A stretch of 64,000 bases of DNA from Desulfobacteraceae bacterium (GTDB lineage Bacteria; Desulfobacterota; Desulfobacteria; Desulfobacterales; SURF-7), in NCBI GenBank assembly GCA_003599865.1, contig QZKS01000050.1:112705-176704 (forward strand). The letters run 5' to 3'. The notes below the pieces were generated by a model, which ran no database searches, had not been told where the DNA came from, and was given only the letters and a program-made list of their open reading frames with translations. Shown one piece after another: positions 19,280-28,648 of the stretch; the first letter of the stretch is position 1; every line of letters starts with the position of its first letter. The position numbers and the translations under genes were made by a program.

Positions 19280-20020
19280 TTATATGCTGAAACGCCAGGC
19301 GCAATACCACTCTTTCGGATGCTGGTCCGGCGGGCAGCCCACGCATTCGGTCCGAATCCGGCCATCGATTGTCCGGGCAAAGGTGGTGTATTCAATCATG
19401 CCGCCGGATTTACAGGGATAATCATCCAGATTCTTCCGTTTCCGGGCAACCTGAACGCGGCATTCATTCATCTGAAAAACAAAACTGTTGGAACCTTCCT
19501 CCACAAAGGACTGGGTATTGATGCAGGCATACAACCGGAAATTCAATGCTTTTTTCAAACCATCCAGTCCGGGATTTTCCGAAAGGCCCAGCAGGCCTTT
19601 AATGGCGGTTGCTTCAAACGGGGAAAAATACTGCCAGGCGGCGTCATTACAGGCCTTGGCTTCTTTCATACTGCTGGAGAATTCAACTGCCTGAAACCAG
19701 ACCCCGTCGTTTGCCAGCCAGTTGACGGCCGTGTTTTTCATGAGTTCATCCATACGGTTTTCCGGCATCCCCAGCAGCTCGGCAGGAAGGGTCTCCTGCA
19801 TATCCCCGCCAAAAGCAGTGACAAATCGTTTCATCTGGATGGCAAAACTCCTGCGGGTTGCATCATTCAGGATTTCCATGGCCTTTTCAACACCCATGCG
19901 GTTCCGGACCTCGGAAAACCACAAGGCATAATGAACCATAATCCGCTGAAACATATCCAGAAGGTGCTTTGTTTTTTCCGGCTGCCGTACCTCATCCAAC
20001 CCATTTGGAATTGTGTCCAT
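19280..20020 (-). CDS. Conserved cytosolic protein, DUF6125 / ATC-hydrolase-like
   Basis: A 246-residue protein without signal peptide or membrane segment. It resembles the DUF6125 family of anaerobes, distantly related to L-2-amino-thiazoline-4-carboxylate hydrolase-type proteins. Features are the helical N-terminal half and a cysteine-bearing C-terminal half (ACINTQSF, MNECRVQVARKR, YPCKSGG, TECVGCPPDQHP, WYCAWRF) suggesting a metal or thiol site. It lies between a DUF1302 outer-membrane protein gene and a multihaem cytochrome gene. Function is not known. Confidence 0.6.
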   Translation of the reverse strand: MDTIPNGLDEVRQPEKTKHLLDMFQRIMVHYALWFSEVRNRMGVEKAMEILNDATRRSFAIQMKRFVTAFGGDMQETLPAELLGMPENRMDELMKNTAVNWLANDGVWFQAVEFSSSMKEAKACNDAAWQYFSPFEATAIKGLLGLSENPGLDGLKKALNFRLYACINTQSFVEEGSNSFVFQMNECRVQVARKRKNLDDYPCKSGGMIEYTTFARTIDGRIRTECVGCPPDQHPKEWYCAWRFSI

Positions 20021-20042
20021 CGATCATATCTCCATTGTTTTT

Positions 20043-21497
20043 TCAAAAACTGTATTTTACGTTCGCATATATCCGGTCATTGTTTCCGATCCGGCTGAAT
20101 GCAAGAAGGTCGCCTGTGTTATAATCCACGATCCCGCAAATCATTTCAATATCATCCGTCAGATCATATTCACCCGTAACCCGGAACAGCGCACCGTCAT
20201 CACCATCCAGACCATACCACAAGGCCAGAAACGTCAGATTCAGGGTTTCGTTGAGAAAATCCCGGGAAATCCGGACAGCGCCCTGGAACCGGTTTTCCTC
20301 TTCCCCGGATAACTCCAGATTCCGGTCAAAATCGGTAAAATAACGGTTGGCTGCTTCCACACTGACGGTGGTATCCGTAAAACCCGAATACTCGACTCCG
20401 GCCAGAAAATCAATCCTGGAATACTCTCTGGTATTGAAAACCGGCATCATGCCGATCAGCATATCGGAAATCCGAATCCCGTCAAAATAGGCTCCCTCCA
20501 TTTTGTACAGCCAGTTGCCCCGGGCAATATTGACGGCACTTCCCAGCATATAGACCCTGGCATGATGCAGGGCCGGATTGGGCAAAAGTTCCAGATGGGC
20601 TTCATCATCATAGATATCGGCATAGTAAATGGAGATGTCCCATCCGCTGAAAATTCCGTTCACTGCCAGCGCATATTCCGTATTGTCCAGTCCGGCGGAA
20701 GGTTTTTCCTCATCCGCCGGCGGCGTTGGATACGGATAAAAATCACTTCCGAATACCGGATTATTGTTATACCGGTGTTCATGAACCGCGATGCCGGAAA
20801 CACCCCACTTCCCGTAATAAAAATCCAGTTTTGTCATGGCAACCGGCAGCCGGATATCCTCCAGATCGGTCAGTCCCGGCTCTCTCATCTCCAGCGGATT
20901 CAGGACATCGGTCACGCGGATGTTATCGGATTTTCCCCAGACAACGATCTGCCTCCCTGCCTTGATGTCCAGATTCTTCAGAATGTTTCCCCGGAGATAT
21001 GCCTTCCGAAGATCCACCTCGCTCTCGTAATCATCCAGCACTTCCGGTGTATAATGATCTCTTCCGTGAATTCGATAGATAAAGTCATGACTGTCGCTTC
21101 CGGAAACAAACGCCTTCCATGAATCCGACAATTTCAGATCCAGTTCCAGCATGACCTCCGACTTCAGGCTGGAAAACCCCCGCCAGTCTGTCTGTCCGGG
21201 TGTCGGCGCATCCTGGGCATAGTTGTATCCGGACCCGATCTTCAGATGACCGCCGATCTTATAGACCGGATTTTTTTTCCCATATGACGTTTCGGCCGGA
21301 GGCAGAACCGGAATGCTTTCCGGGCTGTTCTGAAAATCTCCGCCCAGGTCATCTTCCGGATTGTCGGAAGCTTCGGTCTGCTGTTCTGCGCCAGGGTCCT
21401 TGCCGGCAGCAAGGCAGGGTTGACAAATCACCCCCCCAAAAACGGTAAAAACCACCGAAACAAGAAAAAGCCCTTTCCATCCTGCCTTCATCATCAT
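20043..21497 (-). CDS. Outer-membrane beta-barrel protein, DUF1302 family
   Basis: A 484-residue secreted protein. A signal peptide (about 1-30, ending near CLAAGKD) is followed by an acidic linker and then alternating amphipathic strands with aromatic girdles, ending in the canonical outer-membrane C-terminus with terminal Phe (YANVKYSF). The segment GRQIVVWGKSDNIRVTDVLN is characteristic of DUF1302 proteins, which often accompany LolA-like sorting proteins and RND exporters. Its start overlaps the LolA-like gene by 4 bp, but no RND transporter is nearby. It probably forms a channel or lipid-trafficking barrel; the substrate is unknown. Confidence 0.82.
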   Translation of the reverse strand: MMMKAGWKGLFLVSVVFTVFGGVICQPCLAAGKDPGAEQQTEASDNPEDDLGGDFQNSPESIPVLPPAETSYGKKNPVYKIGGHLKIGSGYNYAQDAPTPGQTDWRGFSSLKSEVMLELDLKLSDSWKAFVSGSDSHDFIYRIHGRDHYTPEVLDDYESEVDLRKAYLRGNILKNLDIKAGRQIVVWGKSDNIRVTDVLNPLEMREPGLTDLEDIRLPVAMTKLDFYYGKWGVSGIAVHEHRYNNNPVFGSDFYPYPTPPADEEKPSAGLDNTEYALAVNGIFSGWDISIYYADIYDDEAHLELLPNPALHHARVYMLGSAVNIARGNWLYKMEGAYFDGIRISDMLIGMMPVFNTREYSRIDFLAGVEYSGFTDTTVSVEAANRYFTDFDRNLELSGEEENRFQGAVRISRDFLNETLNLTFLALWYGLDGDDGALFRVTGEYDLTDDIEMICGIVDYNTGDLLAFSRIGNNDRIYANVKYSF

Positions 21498-22306
21498 AAT
21501 CCCTTTTCCAGCCTTCTGATGGTAAACAGGTCATCATCCGGATTCTGGTTGAACTTCACATCACTAATGGTCAAAAGGGTCTGATGCCGGATTCTGTCTC
21601 CCTGACGCTTCACGACATGGATCTTGGTGGAAACCCAGATTCCCTCTATAGGTTCCAGCTCCTGAACATCCATAATCTTGATATAGCCGCCTTCGCTGGT
21701 CCAGCTCTTGGATCGAATCATCACATAATTGTCCTGGCGAATGGCGAGAATCGCTTTCTTGTATCCGGTTTCTTCGATTACTTCCCGGCTTCGGGGAATG
21801 GATTCAATCAGCCATACTTTTGCGCCGTTCATCTCCATCTCCTGCAACAGTTTAAAATCATACTCTTCCAGCCCGCGATCCGTCATATCGGAATAGTTGA
21901 GGTCCGATCCCATAAAACTGCCGCTTTTATCCGTGGAAGCGATTCGTTTGGTTTTTCCCAAAGCCGGAAGGAACAGCCACTGATCGTCATCCCTTTCTGC
22001 ATCATCATAATCAAAGGTCAGAAAACCGGTATTTCTGATATTTTCCGGCTTTTCAATAAACATGATCCGCTTTTTATCCTTGCCGTAGTCCTTGCTGAAA
22101 TTTTTAAAGTATTTTTCTCGCCGGTCTCCGTTTTTATCAATCAGGACCATCAGCATACTGCTGGTCATCTGATCCCCGTCATCACGATCCTCCACTTTTT
22201 TCATGATCTCACGTGCCTTGGGATCATCGGCCAGACTGTTGTTCGCAAGCAGGAAAACCATTGCCGTCATGAAAATTACCGGCAAAGAAACCAAACATTT
22301 CATCAT
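21494..22306 (-). CDS. Outer-membrane lipoprotein-sorting (LolA-like) periplasmic protein
   Basis: A 270-residue periplasmic protein with an N-terminal signal peptide (VIFMTAMVFLLANNSLAD). The LolA/LppX-like fold family PF17131 is recognised by KKYFKNFSKDYGKDKKRI, NTGFLTFDYD, DDQWLFLPALGKTKRIAS and the DLNYSDM segment. Members are thought to ferry lipids or lipoproteins across the periplasm, usually together with RND exporters and DUF1302 barrels. Two ATGs in tandem follow AGGAGG; the second (22303) has better spacing. It heads a likely five-gene minus-strand operon. Confidence 0.87.
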   Translation of the reverse strand: MMKCLVSLPVIFMTAMVFLLANNSLADDPKAREIMKKVEDRDDGDQMTSSMLMVLIDKNGDRREKYFKNFSKDYGKDKKRIMFIEKPENIRNTGFLTFDYDDAERDDDQWLFLPALGKTKRIASTDKSGSFMGSDLNYSDMTDRGLEEYDFKLLQEMEMNGAKVWLIESIPRSREVIEETGYKKAILAIRQDNYVMIRSKSWTSEGGYIKIMDVQELEPIEGIWVSTKIHVVKRQGDRIRHQTLLTISDVKFNQNPDDDLFTIRRLEKGL

Positions 22307-22513
22307 AACCTCCTGAGATGATCGCCGCTATTTCTGGATTTTTTGTGTGTGTTGTGGATCGGACAGAATGATTCAGCCATATGGTTTAACCGCATGTTTA
22401 ATTTTATAAATATCAAAAAATGAACCCTGTCAAGGAGAATTCTCTTCCCAAAATCCGTTTCATAGCTTACTCTTTCCGCATCAAAAAAAATACCGGAAAA
22501 GGATCTGATTGTG
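22307..22513. other. Divergent promoter region
   Basis: A 207-bp AT-rich stretch between the LolA-like gene (minus) and the cyclase gene (plus). It should carry both promoters. I could not single out unambiguous -35/-10 elements or an operator. Confidence 0.4.
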
Positions 22514-23158
22514 ATGAAGATCATCGATTTAACCCATACCATCTCGGAAACGATGCCTGTTTATCCCGGTACCGGGCAGCCGGTTTTCTCCACTCCCTGC
22601 TTGATCAGCCGGCAGGGTTTTACCGAGAAAAAAATCACCCTGTTTTCCCATACCGGAACCCATATGGATGCTCCCGCCCACATCCTTTTAGACGGGAAAT
22701 CACTGGATCGATTCGGGACCGAAAAATTCATCGGCAGGGCGGCGGTTGCGGATCTTACCGGAATCCATTCTGCGGAAATCAGGCCCGGTGATCTTTTGCC
22801 ATATGAACCCCGGATTCAAAAAGCGGATTTTTTACTGCTTCATTCCGGCTGGTACAAAAAATGGAATACATCGGAATACTTCACGGATTATCCTGTGCTG
22901 ACAGCAGAAGCCGCCACATGGCTGGCCGGATTTCCGCTGAAAGGGATCGGTGTGGATATGATTTCCGTGGACCGGACTGATACCGACACCTATCCGGTCC
23001 ATCGGATTTTTTTGCAGAACGAAATCCTGATTGTGGAGAATCTGACCAACCTCGCTGAACTCCCGGATATGATTTTTACATTTTTGTGTTTCCCCTTAAA
23101 AATTCAGGATGCGGATGGTTCACCGGTGAGAGCGGCTGCCATGATAACAGGACCGTAA
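22514..23158 (+). CDS. Cyclase / kynurenine formamidase family hydrolase
   Basis: Metal-dependent hydrolase of PF04199, 214 residues. The metal-binding motif HTGTHMDAPAH lies at about residues 50-60. The N-terminal IDLTHTISETMPVYPGT and C-terminal GVDMISVDRTDTD segments are typical. Known members hydrolyse N-formylkynurenine or other amides; here no tryptophan degradation genes are adjacent, so the substrate is open. I took ATG at 22514; a GTG at 22511 directly upstream could also serve, with AAAGGA 8 bases before it. Confidence 0.87.
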   Translation: MKIIDLTHTISETMPVYPGTGQPVFSTPCLISRQGFTEKKITLFSHTGTHMDAPAHILLDGKSLDRFGTEKFIGRAAVADLTGIHSAEIRPGDLLPYEPRIQKADFLLLHSGWYKKWNTSEYFTDYPVLTAEAATWLAGFPLKGIGVDMISVDRTDTDTYPVHRIFLQNEILIVENLTNLAELPDMIFTFLCFPLKIQDADGSPVRAAAMITGP

Positions 23159-23251
23159 TCCGGCAAAACCTTTTCCTTGCAATCATGACCGTCTTCAACT
23201 AATAATATCGAACTATTCAACCTGCAACCATTGTAATGGCCTCGAGATCCC

Positions 23252-23926
23252 ATGAAAAAAAACATGATTATCCGGTTATCCAACCTCTCATTTTCCTATC
23301 CCAATGGGAAACGCCTGTTTGACGGCATTTCCTTTGATTTTTATCCGGGAGAATTTTATCTGATCCAGGGTGCGTCCGGTGCCGGCAAATCAACCCTTCT
23401 GCGGCTGATCAACCGCCTGGAGGAAGCGACGGATGGATTTATTACATATCATGGAAAACCCCTGACGGATTATCATGCCCCCTTATTGCGGAAAAAAATA
23501 TCCTATATCCAGCAGACACCGGCGGTTATCCGCGGCACCATCAGGGAAAACCTGCTTCTTCCCTTCACATTTCACAGCAACCGGGATCAGCACAAGCCGG
23601 ACGATGAAACCCTGTCCCGGCAGCTGCAATCCTTTCATCTGCATGGAATTGACCTGAACCAGCCGGTTGAGAACCTGTCCGTGGGCCAGCTTCAACGAAT
23701 CTGCCTGATCCGTGGACTCCTGCTCTCTCCGGAAGTGCTCCTGCTGGATGAACCCACCAGTGCACTGGACGATGGCAGCGCAAGGGTCGTGGAATCAAAA
23801 GCGGAATCTTTTTGTCAAACGCATCAGGCAACCGTTCTCATGGTAAGCCATCGCCCATTCACCCCGACGATGATGAAACCGAGGAAGATCAAAATGGAAG
23901 AAGGTAAAATACGGGAGATCACATGA
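23252..23926 (+). CDS. fetA: ABC transporter ATP-binding protein, FetA-like
   Basis: ATPase subunit of 224 residues. The Walker A motif is GASGAGKSTLLR, the Q-loop region IQQTPAVIRG, the signature LSVGQLQRI and Walker B LLLDEPTSAL. It overlaps by 4 bp a gene for a UPF0014/FetB-type permease, and the pair matches the FetAB (YbbLM) metal exporter layout. In Escherichia coli FetAB exports iron and protects against peroxide; the same role here is inferred from homology and pairing. Confidence 0.85.
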   Translation: MKKNMIIRLSNLSFSYPNGKRLFDGISFDFYPGEFYLIQGASGAGKSTLLRLINRLEEATDGFITYHGKPLTDYHAPLLRKKISYIQQTPAVIRGTIRENLLLPFTFHSNRDQHKPDDETLSRQLQSFHLHGIDLNQPVENLSVGQLQRICLIRGLLLSPEVLLLDEPTSALDDGSARVVESKAESFCQTHQATVLMVSHRPFTPTMMKPRKIKMEEGKIREIT

Positions 23927-24714
23927 CATCCGGAATCATTGATATCGGGCCATGGCAGCTGGGATTCGGCCTCTTGTTTATACTCATCGCCGGTGCGGCA
24001 TCTCTCTACCACTCCCTGCACCTTGAAAAAGATCTTCTCATTGGAACCGTGAGAACATTTGCGCAGTTGTTTCTGCTCGGTTATGTGTTGAAGCTGTTAT
24101 TTGATGTTGATGACTACCGGATTGTGCTATCCGTCTTTCTCTTCATGATCCTTTTTGCAGCCTGGACCGTTTACGGACGGATCAGGGAAAAGCAAATCAC
24201 CTTTTTGATGCCTGTCTGCCTGTCCATGGTCGTGAGTTTTTTTCTGATTACCTTTATGGTCACCGCTGTTGTGATTGACGTAAAACCCTGGTGGACGCCC
24301 CAGTACTTTATCCCTATCGGCGGGATGGTTATCGGCAATTCCATGAATGCCATTGCCATTGCCCTGGAAAGACTCTTGAATGAGATGCGATCAAAACGCC
24401 GGGAAATTGAAATGAAATTGTGCCTTGGGGCGGATTATAAAGAAGCGAGCGTTGATATTGTGAGAGATGCCATGAAGGCGGGAATGATTCCTTCGATCAA
24501 TTCCATGATGACGGTCGGGATTGTGTTTATTCCCGGGATGATGACCGGCCAGATCCTGGCAGGGGCCGATCCCATGACGGCAATTGAATATCAGATCATG
24601 GTCATGATCATGATTGTCGGCGCAACCGCCCTGGGAACCCTTCTGGTTGTACTGGTCACCCGAAAGCGATGTTTCAGTCCCGGTCATCAGCTCCTGCTGA
24701 AGCCAGGCTCATGA
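23923..24714 (+). CDS. fetB: ABC transporter permease, FetB/UPF0014 family
   Basis: Integral membrane subunit of 263 residues with about seven hydrophobic helices. Recognisable UPF0014 segments are TVRTFAQLFLLGYVLK, the MVIGNSMNAIAIALERL helix and MTVGIVFIPGMMTGQIL. It is translationally coupled to the ATP-binding subunit by an ATGA overlap. Together they should form a metal (probably iron) exporter in the inner membrane. It converges with the HD-GYP gene. Confidence 0.87.
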   Translation: MTSGIIDIGPWQLGFGLLFILIAGAASLYHSLHLEKDLLIGTVRTFAQLFLLGYVLKLLFDVDDYRIVLSVFLFMILFAAWTVYGRIREKQITFLMPVCLSMVVSFFLITFMVTAVVIDVKPWWTPQYFIPIGGMVIGNSMNAIAIALERLLNEMRSKRREIEMKLCLGADYKEASVDIVRDAMKAGMIPSINSMMTVGIVFIPGMMTGQILAGADPMTAIEYQIMVMIMIVGATALGTLLVVLVTRKRCFSPGHQLLLKPGS

Positions 24715-24740
24715 TCCCATAAGCTGCCACAAAACAGCAA

Positions 24741-26204
24741 TCAGAAAGTATTCGCCACACTCTGCATGATGATTTTTACTTCTTCTCCGATTTTGTCCGG
24801 AAGATCCGGTTCCATGTTCAAGAGGGATATTGCCTTGAGTGATGACATTTCTTTTGGTGCATTTCCGATTCCATATCCGATATTGTCCGCCAGATGATTG
24901 GCAACGTTCAGTATCAGCACCGTCTTGCCGGTGAACTTGTCATACGTCGCACCCTCCTGGAAGGTGATGGCCCTGATAAATTCCCGGTTGAGTCGCCAAT
25001 GCCTCAGGATCACACCGCTTAATGAGACATTAATCTCATCCAGATAGGAAATGATATCGGATACGCTTTTCACATCCTTTACAAAATCCGCATTGCTGAT
25101 AAACCGTAAAAACATCAACTTGCCGATATCATGGGATAATCCGATCGTGAAATACTTTTCCGCATCTTTCTGATTCAGTTTTTCCGCAAGGAGCTTTGCA
25201 CAATAGGCACAAGCCAGGGAATGCTGCCAGATTTTTTCAAACAACATTTTCAAGAGATCATTTTTGACCTGATAAAGGCTCTTGCTCGCAATGGCTAAAA
25301 CCACATCTTTCACTTCCCGGATTCCCAGGCGGGGAATCGCTTCCTTCACACTCCGAACCGGCGTATTACCACGATATAAAGGAGAATTGGCCGTAGCAAT
25401 CAACCGCACGGATATGACCGCATCTCTTTCAATGGCCCTTGCCAAATCATCCGGGCTCGCTGTCGGATTATCGAGAATATCCTGAACCTGTTTGAAGATT
25501 TTCGGTAAAACCGGAATCTCAATCTCTTCTTTTTTGACCTTGTCAACAATCTCCCTGGCAATCCCCAGAATTGCATTCCGATCCATTTTATGCTTCACAT
25601 TTTCCGGTGACGCTTTTGTTGCCGCCTGAATAAAATTTAAAAACTCCCTGAACAATCGCCCGTCAAACTTTTCTTTTTGCCGAAACATCACCTCTATGGC
25701 CTTTTCCATCGTAAATGCCGGCCGATGCGGCCGCACCGATATCAGGGCATGGTACTGATCCGTCAGCGCCAGCATCCTTGCACCAATGGGGATTTCATCC
25801 TGTTTCAGTCCATCCGGATAGCCGTTCCCATCATATGCCTCATGGTGATGACGAATGATCGGAAGCGTATCGGACAACAAACGGATATGGGAAAGAATCT
25901 TTTGCGCGATAACCGGATGCTGTCTTACCGTGACCATCTCGTCCCCATCCAGCGGGCCGGGTTTGTATAAAATGTCCATCGGAATATAGACCATGCCGAT
26001 ATCATGAAGAAGTCCGGCAAAATAAATCGCTTCAACCTCCTTTTGGGGCAAACCGATTGTTTTGGCAAAATTCAAGCTGGTGACGGCAACTCTTTCCGCA
26101 TGCCCCCTGAGGAATTCATCCTTTTCCTCAATTACAGCAACCAGGGTGCGAAGGATTTCACCGATTGCCTGCGGATCTTCTATTTTTATTTCATTGGATA
26201 CCAT
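24741..26204 (-). CDS. HD-GYP and HDOD two-domain signalling protein
   Basis: Cytoplasmic protein of 487 residues. Residues about 10-200 form an HD-GYP domain, the c-di-GMP phosphodiesterase type: HAERV, LLHDIGMVYIP, HHEAYDGNGYP and ALTDQYHAL. The HDIGK lysine is replaced by Met. Residues about 230-430 form an HDOD domain (VLPKIFKQVQDIL, LIATANSPLYRG, ASKSLYQ). ATG at 26204 is chosen; GTG at 26219 in the same frame is an alternative. It shares strand and neighbourhood with a diguanylate cyclase gene 34 bp upstream, so opposing c-di-GMP activities may be expressed together. Confidence 0.88.
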   Translation of the reverse strand: MVSNEIKIEDPQAIGEILRTLVAVIEEKDEFLRGHAERVAVTSLNFAKTIGLPQKEVEAIYFAGLLHDIGMVYIPMDILYKPGPLDGDEMVTVRQHPVIAQKILSHIRLLSDTLPIIRHHHEAYDGNGYPDGLKQDEIPIGARMLALTDQYHALISVRPHRPAFTMEKAIEVMFRQKEKFDGRLFREFLNFIQAATKASPENVKHKMDRNAILGIAREIVDKVKKEEIEIPVLPKIFKQVQDILDNPTASPDDLARAIERDAVISVRLIATANSPLYRGNTPVRSVKEAIPRLGIREVKDVVLAIASKSLYQVKNDLLKMLFEKIWQHSLACAYCAKLLAEKLNQKDAEKYFTIGLSHDIGKLMFLRFISNADFVKDVKSVSDIISYLDEINVSLSGVILRHWRLNREFIRAITFQEGATYDKFTGKTVLILNVANHLADNIGYGIGNAPKEMSSLKAISLLNMEPDLPDKIGEEVKIIMQSVANTF

Positions 26205-26238
26205 GGGAAAACACCACACTGTCCTATGTCAAAAATAA

Positions 26239-27462
26239 TCATTTCTCTCCCGGAGTTTCCGGATATACGCGGTTGCGGCCTTTCTTTTTGGCCTGATACA
26301 AAGCGTTATCCGCTTCCCGGATCAGATCTTCCGGCGCCTTTTCCTGCGACGGAATTGCGCAGGCCACCCCCAGGCTCAATGTAATATGCTTTTCCACCGT
26401 TGATAACGCATGCGGAATCCTGAGTTCGGAAATGGCTCTACAGGCCTTATGGGCAATATGGATGGCACCTGTGATATCCGTATCCGGCAGAATCATGGCG
26501 AACTCTTCCCCTCCGTATCTTGCCGCCAGGTCTGCAGGCCGTTTTGCCGACGCCTGTATAGCCTCGGCAACCGCTTGTAGACAGCCATCTCCTTCCTGAT
26601 GACCATAGTGGTCGTTGTACAGCTTAAAAAAATCAATATCGCATAAAATCAATGAGATAGGTTTTCGATCCCGCTTCATCCGGTTCCATTCATTGGAAAG
26701 GTGCTCATCAAACCGTCTTCGATTGGGTATCTGGGTCAATCCGTCAATAGTAGCTAGACGCTGTAGTTTCCGGTTAGCCTCCTGCAATGCATCTTCGGCA
26801 AACTTGCGTTCGCTGTCATCAAAAATTGCACCATCCAGCCATAACGGCTGACCGGTCTGACTGAAAATAGCCTGACCTTTTTCAACAAACCAGCGAAGAT
26901 TATTGTCCGCATCAATAACACGATATTCAACATAGATGGACTTCATGGGGTCCAGCCCTTCCCGAATCTCTTTTTCTACCTTTTCAAGGTCATCCGGATG
27001 AATGATGCTTCGGTAGGACCGTACCCGATTTTGGATAAAAAAGGATGGCGGATACCCGGTGATGTCCTCGATCATATCGGAAATAAATTCCAGGGTCCAT
27101 TCCCGGTCGATTCGAAAACGATATACTGCGCCAGGCAGGTTTGCCACCAGGGAACGAAACTGTTCTTCACTTTCATGAAGGGCCTCCGACATCAATTGCC
27201 GTTCTTCCAGTTGTATGTTCAACTGATCGATTGTTTCCTGAAGCGCATTTGTCTGTTCCGCGACCTTTTCTTTCAGCCTTTCATGAGTTGCCTTTAATTC
27301 CTGTTCGATTTTTTTCCGCTCATTGATTTCCTGTTCAAGTTTTGCGACTGTTTCGTTGAGCTTTTCTGTTCTCTGTTTTACTTTTTCCTCCAGATTTTCA
27401 TTGGCATCCCGCAAGGCCATTTCAACCTTTTTCCGCAAAATTTGGATTGGTTCAGTTTCCAT
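26239..27462 (-). CDS. PAS-GGDEF diguanylate cyclase
   Basis: Cytoplasmic c-di-GMP synthase of 407 residues. The first 95 residues are a long coiled coil. A PAS domain spans about 98-215 (EEQFRSLVANLPGAVYRF at its start). The GGDEF domain spans about 240-400 with active-site RYGGEEFAMI. An inhibitory I-site RPAD lies exactly five residues before GGEEF, so product feedback is expected. No membrane segment is visible, so sensing is intracellular. It is upstream of the HD-GYP/HDOD gene on the same strand. Confidence 0.92.
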   Translation of the reverse strand: METEPIQILRKKVEMALRDANENLEEKVKQRTEKLNETVAKLEQEINERKKIEQELKATHERLKEKVAEQTNALQETIDQLNIQLEERQLMSEALHESEEQFRSLVANLPGAVYRFRIDREWTLEFISDMIEDITGYPPSFFIQNRVRSYRSIIHPDDLEKVEKEIREGLDPMKSIYVEYRVIDADNNLRWFVEKGQAIFSQTGQPLWLDGAIFDDSERKFAEDALQEANRKLQRLATIDGLTQIPNRRRFDEHLSNEWNRMKRDRKPISLILCDIDFFKLYNDHYGHQEGDGCLQAVAEAIQASAKRPADLAARYGGEEFAMILPDTDITGAIHIAHKACRAISELRIPHALSTVEKHITLSLGVACAIPSQEKAPEDLIREADNALYQAKKKGRNRVYPETPGEK

Positions 27463-27655
27463 AATACGATATACATTGTATAAGATTACAGGACATCCAA
27501 ATCCGGTACACTGCTCAGAATATTTTATTTTTTAAGATTTGGGTTGAAAATGATATGGCGGAACCCGCTGAATGATGCCTTACAATACTACGATATCCGA
27601 CATTATGCAATCATCGATATCAATGGTGTCCAAAAGCCTATCCGGAATACAATAA

Positions 27656-28378
27656 TCAATTGTCACTGCGGACCGGCCATACGTTGTAGTATCTGCTGTA
27701 AACCTTAAAACCGATATATGTGTTGCCGTCTCTCATGTAAGCGTGCCATGCTTTTTCAGGAGAAAAGTCATTGCTTGCCCAGTAATAATGGGATATCACC
27801 TCCGTAAATGCATCCCCTTCCGCCCATTGGCCATCCCCATTTGCATTGACCAATGCCGGTTTTTCGAAACCCCGGCACATAAAACTTTCCCATTCTTCCT
27901 TGGTGGGTAACCGCCAATCTCCATCCACAGAATCATCAGACAGCCCTTTCTCTCCGCTGCTCAGGCCGGCTACCGCAGTTTTGGCATCCGCCCAACTCAT
28001 TTCACCAAACGCATTCGCATCTTTAAGCCAGATCAGCCCGGTTTCATTATCCCGGACAGTGCCATCCCTCCTGTCTGTGAACCTCTCAACTTCTGAACAG
28101 CATGCATGTATCTCTTTATTATTGTCATCACAGTCTGTATTATCAGGAACATAGCCTTCCGGCCGTTTATTTTTTTCAATAGACACATTGGGATCGCCAT
28201 ATCCATCTTCATCGGAATCAAGATAATACGTTGTTAAACTACGGCCGGTATTACCGCTGTCGCTGCCGCTATCATTATCGCTCCCACCGCAACCAATGGC
28301 CATTAAAAATGTGGTCATCAGGACAAGTACAAATCTCATATGATTAGCATTCCAACAAATTTTAAAAATGGAATTCAT
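27656..28378 (-). CDS. Lipoprotein with MopE-like metal motif and DUF1566 domain
   Basis: Predicted lipoprotein of 240 residues. The hydrophobic leader MRFVLVLMTTFLMAIGC ends in a lipobox-like cysteine. Residues about 45-85 carry a YLDSDEDGYGDP...GYVPDNTDCDD motif of the MopE/metal-binding type, rich in Asp and probably Ca- or Cu-binding. The rest is a DUF1566/Lcl C-terminal domain (GLIWLKDANAFGEMSWADA, DWRLPTKEEWES, ending NVWPVRSDN). ATG at 28378 follows GGGGGG by 9 bases; another ATG at 28387 is possible. The protein is likely surface-associated. Its role is unknown. Confidence 0.75.
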   Translation of the reverse strand: MNSIFKICWNANHMRFVLVLMTTFLMAIGCGGSDNDSGSDSGNTGRSLTTYYLDSDEDGYGDPNVSIEKNKRPEGYVPDNTDCDDNNKEIHACCSEVERFTDRRDGTVRDNETGLIWLKDANAFGEMSWADAKTAVAGLSSGEKGLSDDSVDGDWRLPTKEEWESFMCRGFEKPALVNANGDGQWAEGDAFTEVISHYYWASNDFSPEKAWHAYMRDGNTYIGFKVYSRYYNVWPVRSDN

Positions 28379-28606
28379 TGTTTCCATCCCCCCGCTGAAT
28401 ATCAGAGATTTTTTTCTCATATCCCCTGTCGAGATTCGCAACCATCTCTATTTTTAAACTTTTCTTCAAACCCCTTCAAGGGATGTTTCAAAAGCCGCGG
28501 ATTAAAAAAACAATATCAAATAGTTTGGTCATATTCAACATAAGATATATAACGGCTATGGTAAACAGGTATCCGGGAGTGCGATGAAAATATGGTAGCA
28601 GAAAGC

Positions 28607-28640
28607 AAAAAGGGGCCGCAGTCTCAAACTGCAACCCCTT
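28607..28640 (-). terminator. Rho-independent terminator downstream of tRNA-Val
   Basis: On the minus strand the stem AAGGGGTTGCAGT / ACTGCGGCCCCTT folds around a short TTGAG loop with an internal TT/GG bulge and is followed by a T-rich tail (CCCCTTTTTGCTTTCT). It begins 9 bases after the encoded CCA of the tRNA. Confidence 0.85.
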
Positions 28641-28648
28641 GAATTGTC

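Noticed and set aside
28512..28525. AATATCAAATAGTT shared with 48439-48452
   Set aside because: A shared AT-rich 14-mer; about a dozen such pairs are expected by chance in 64 kb.
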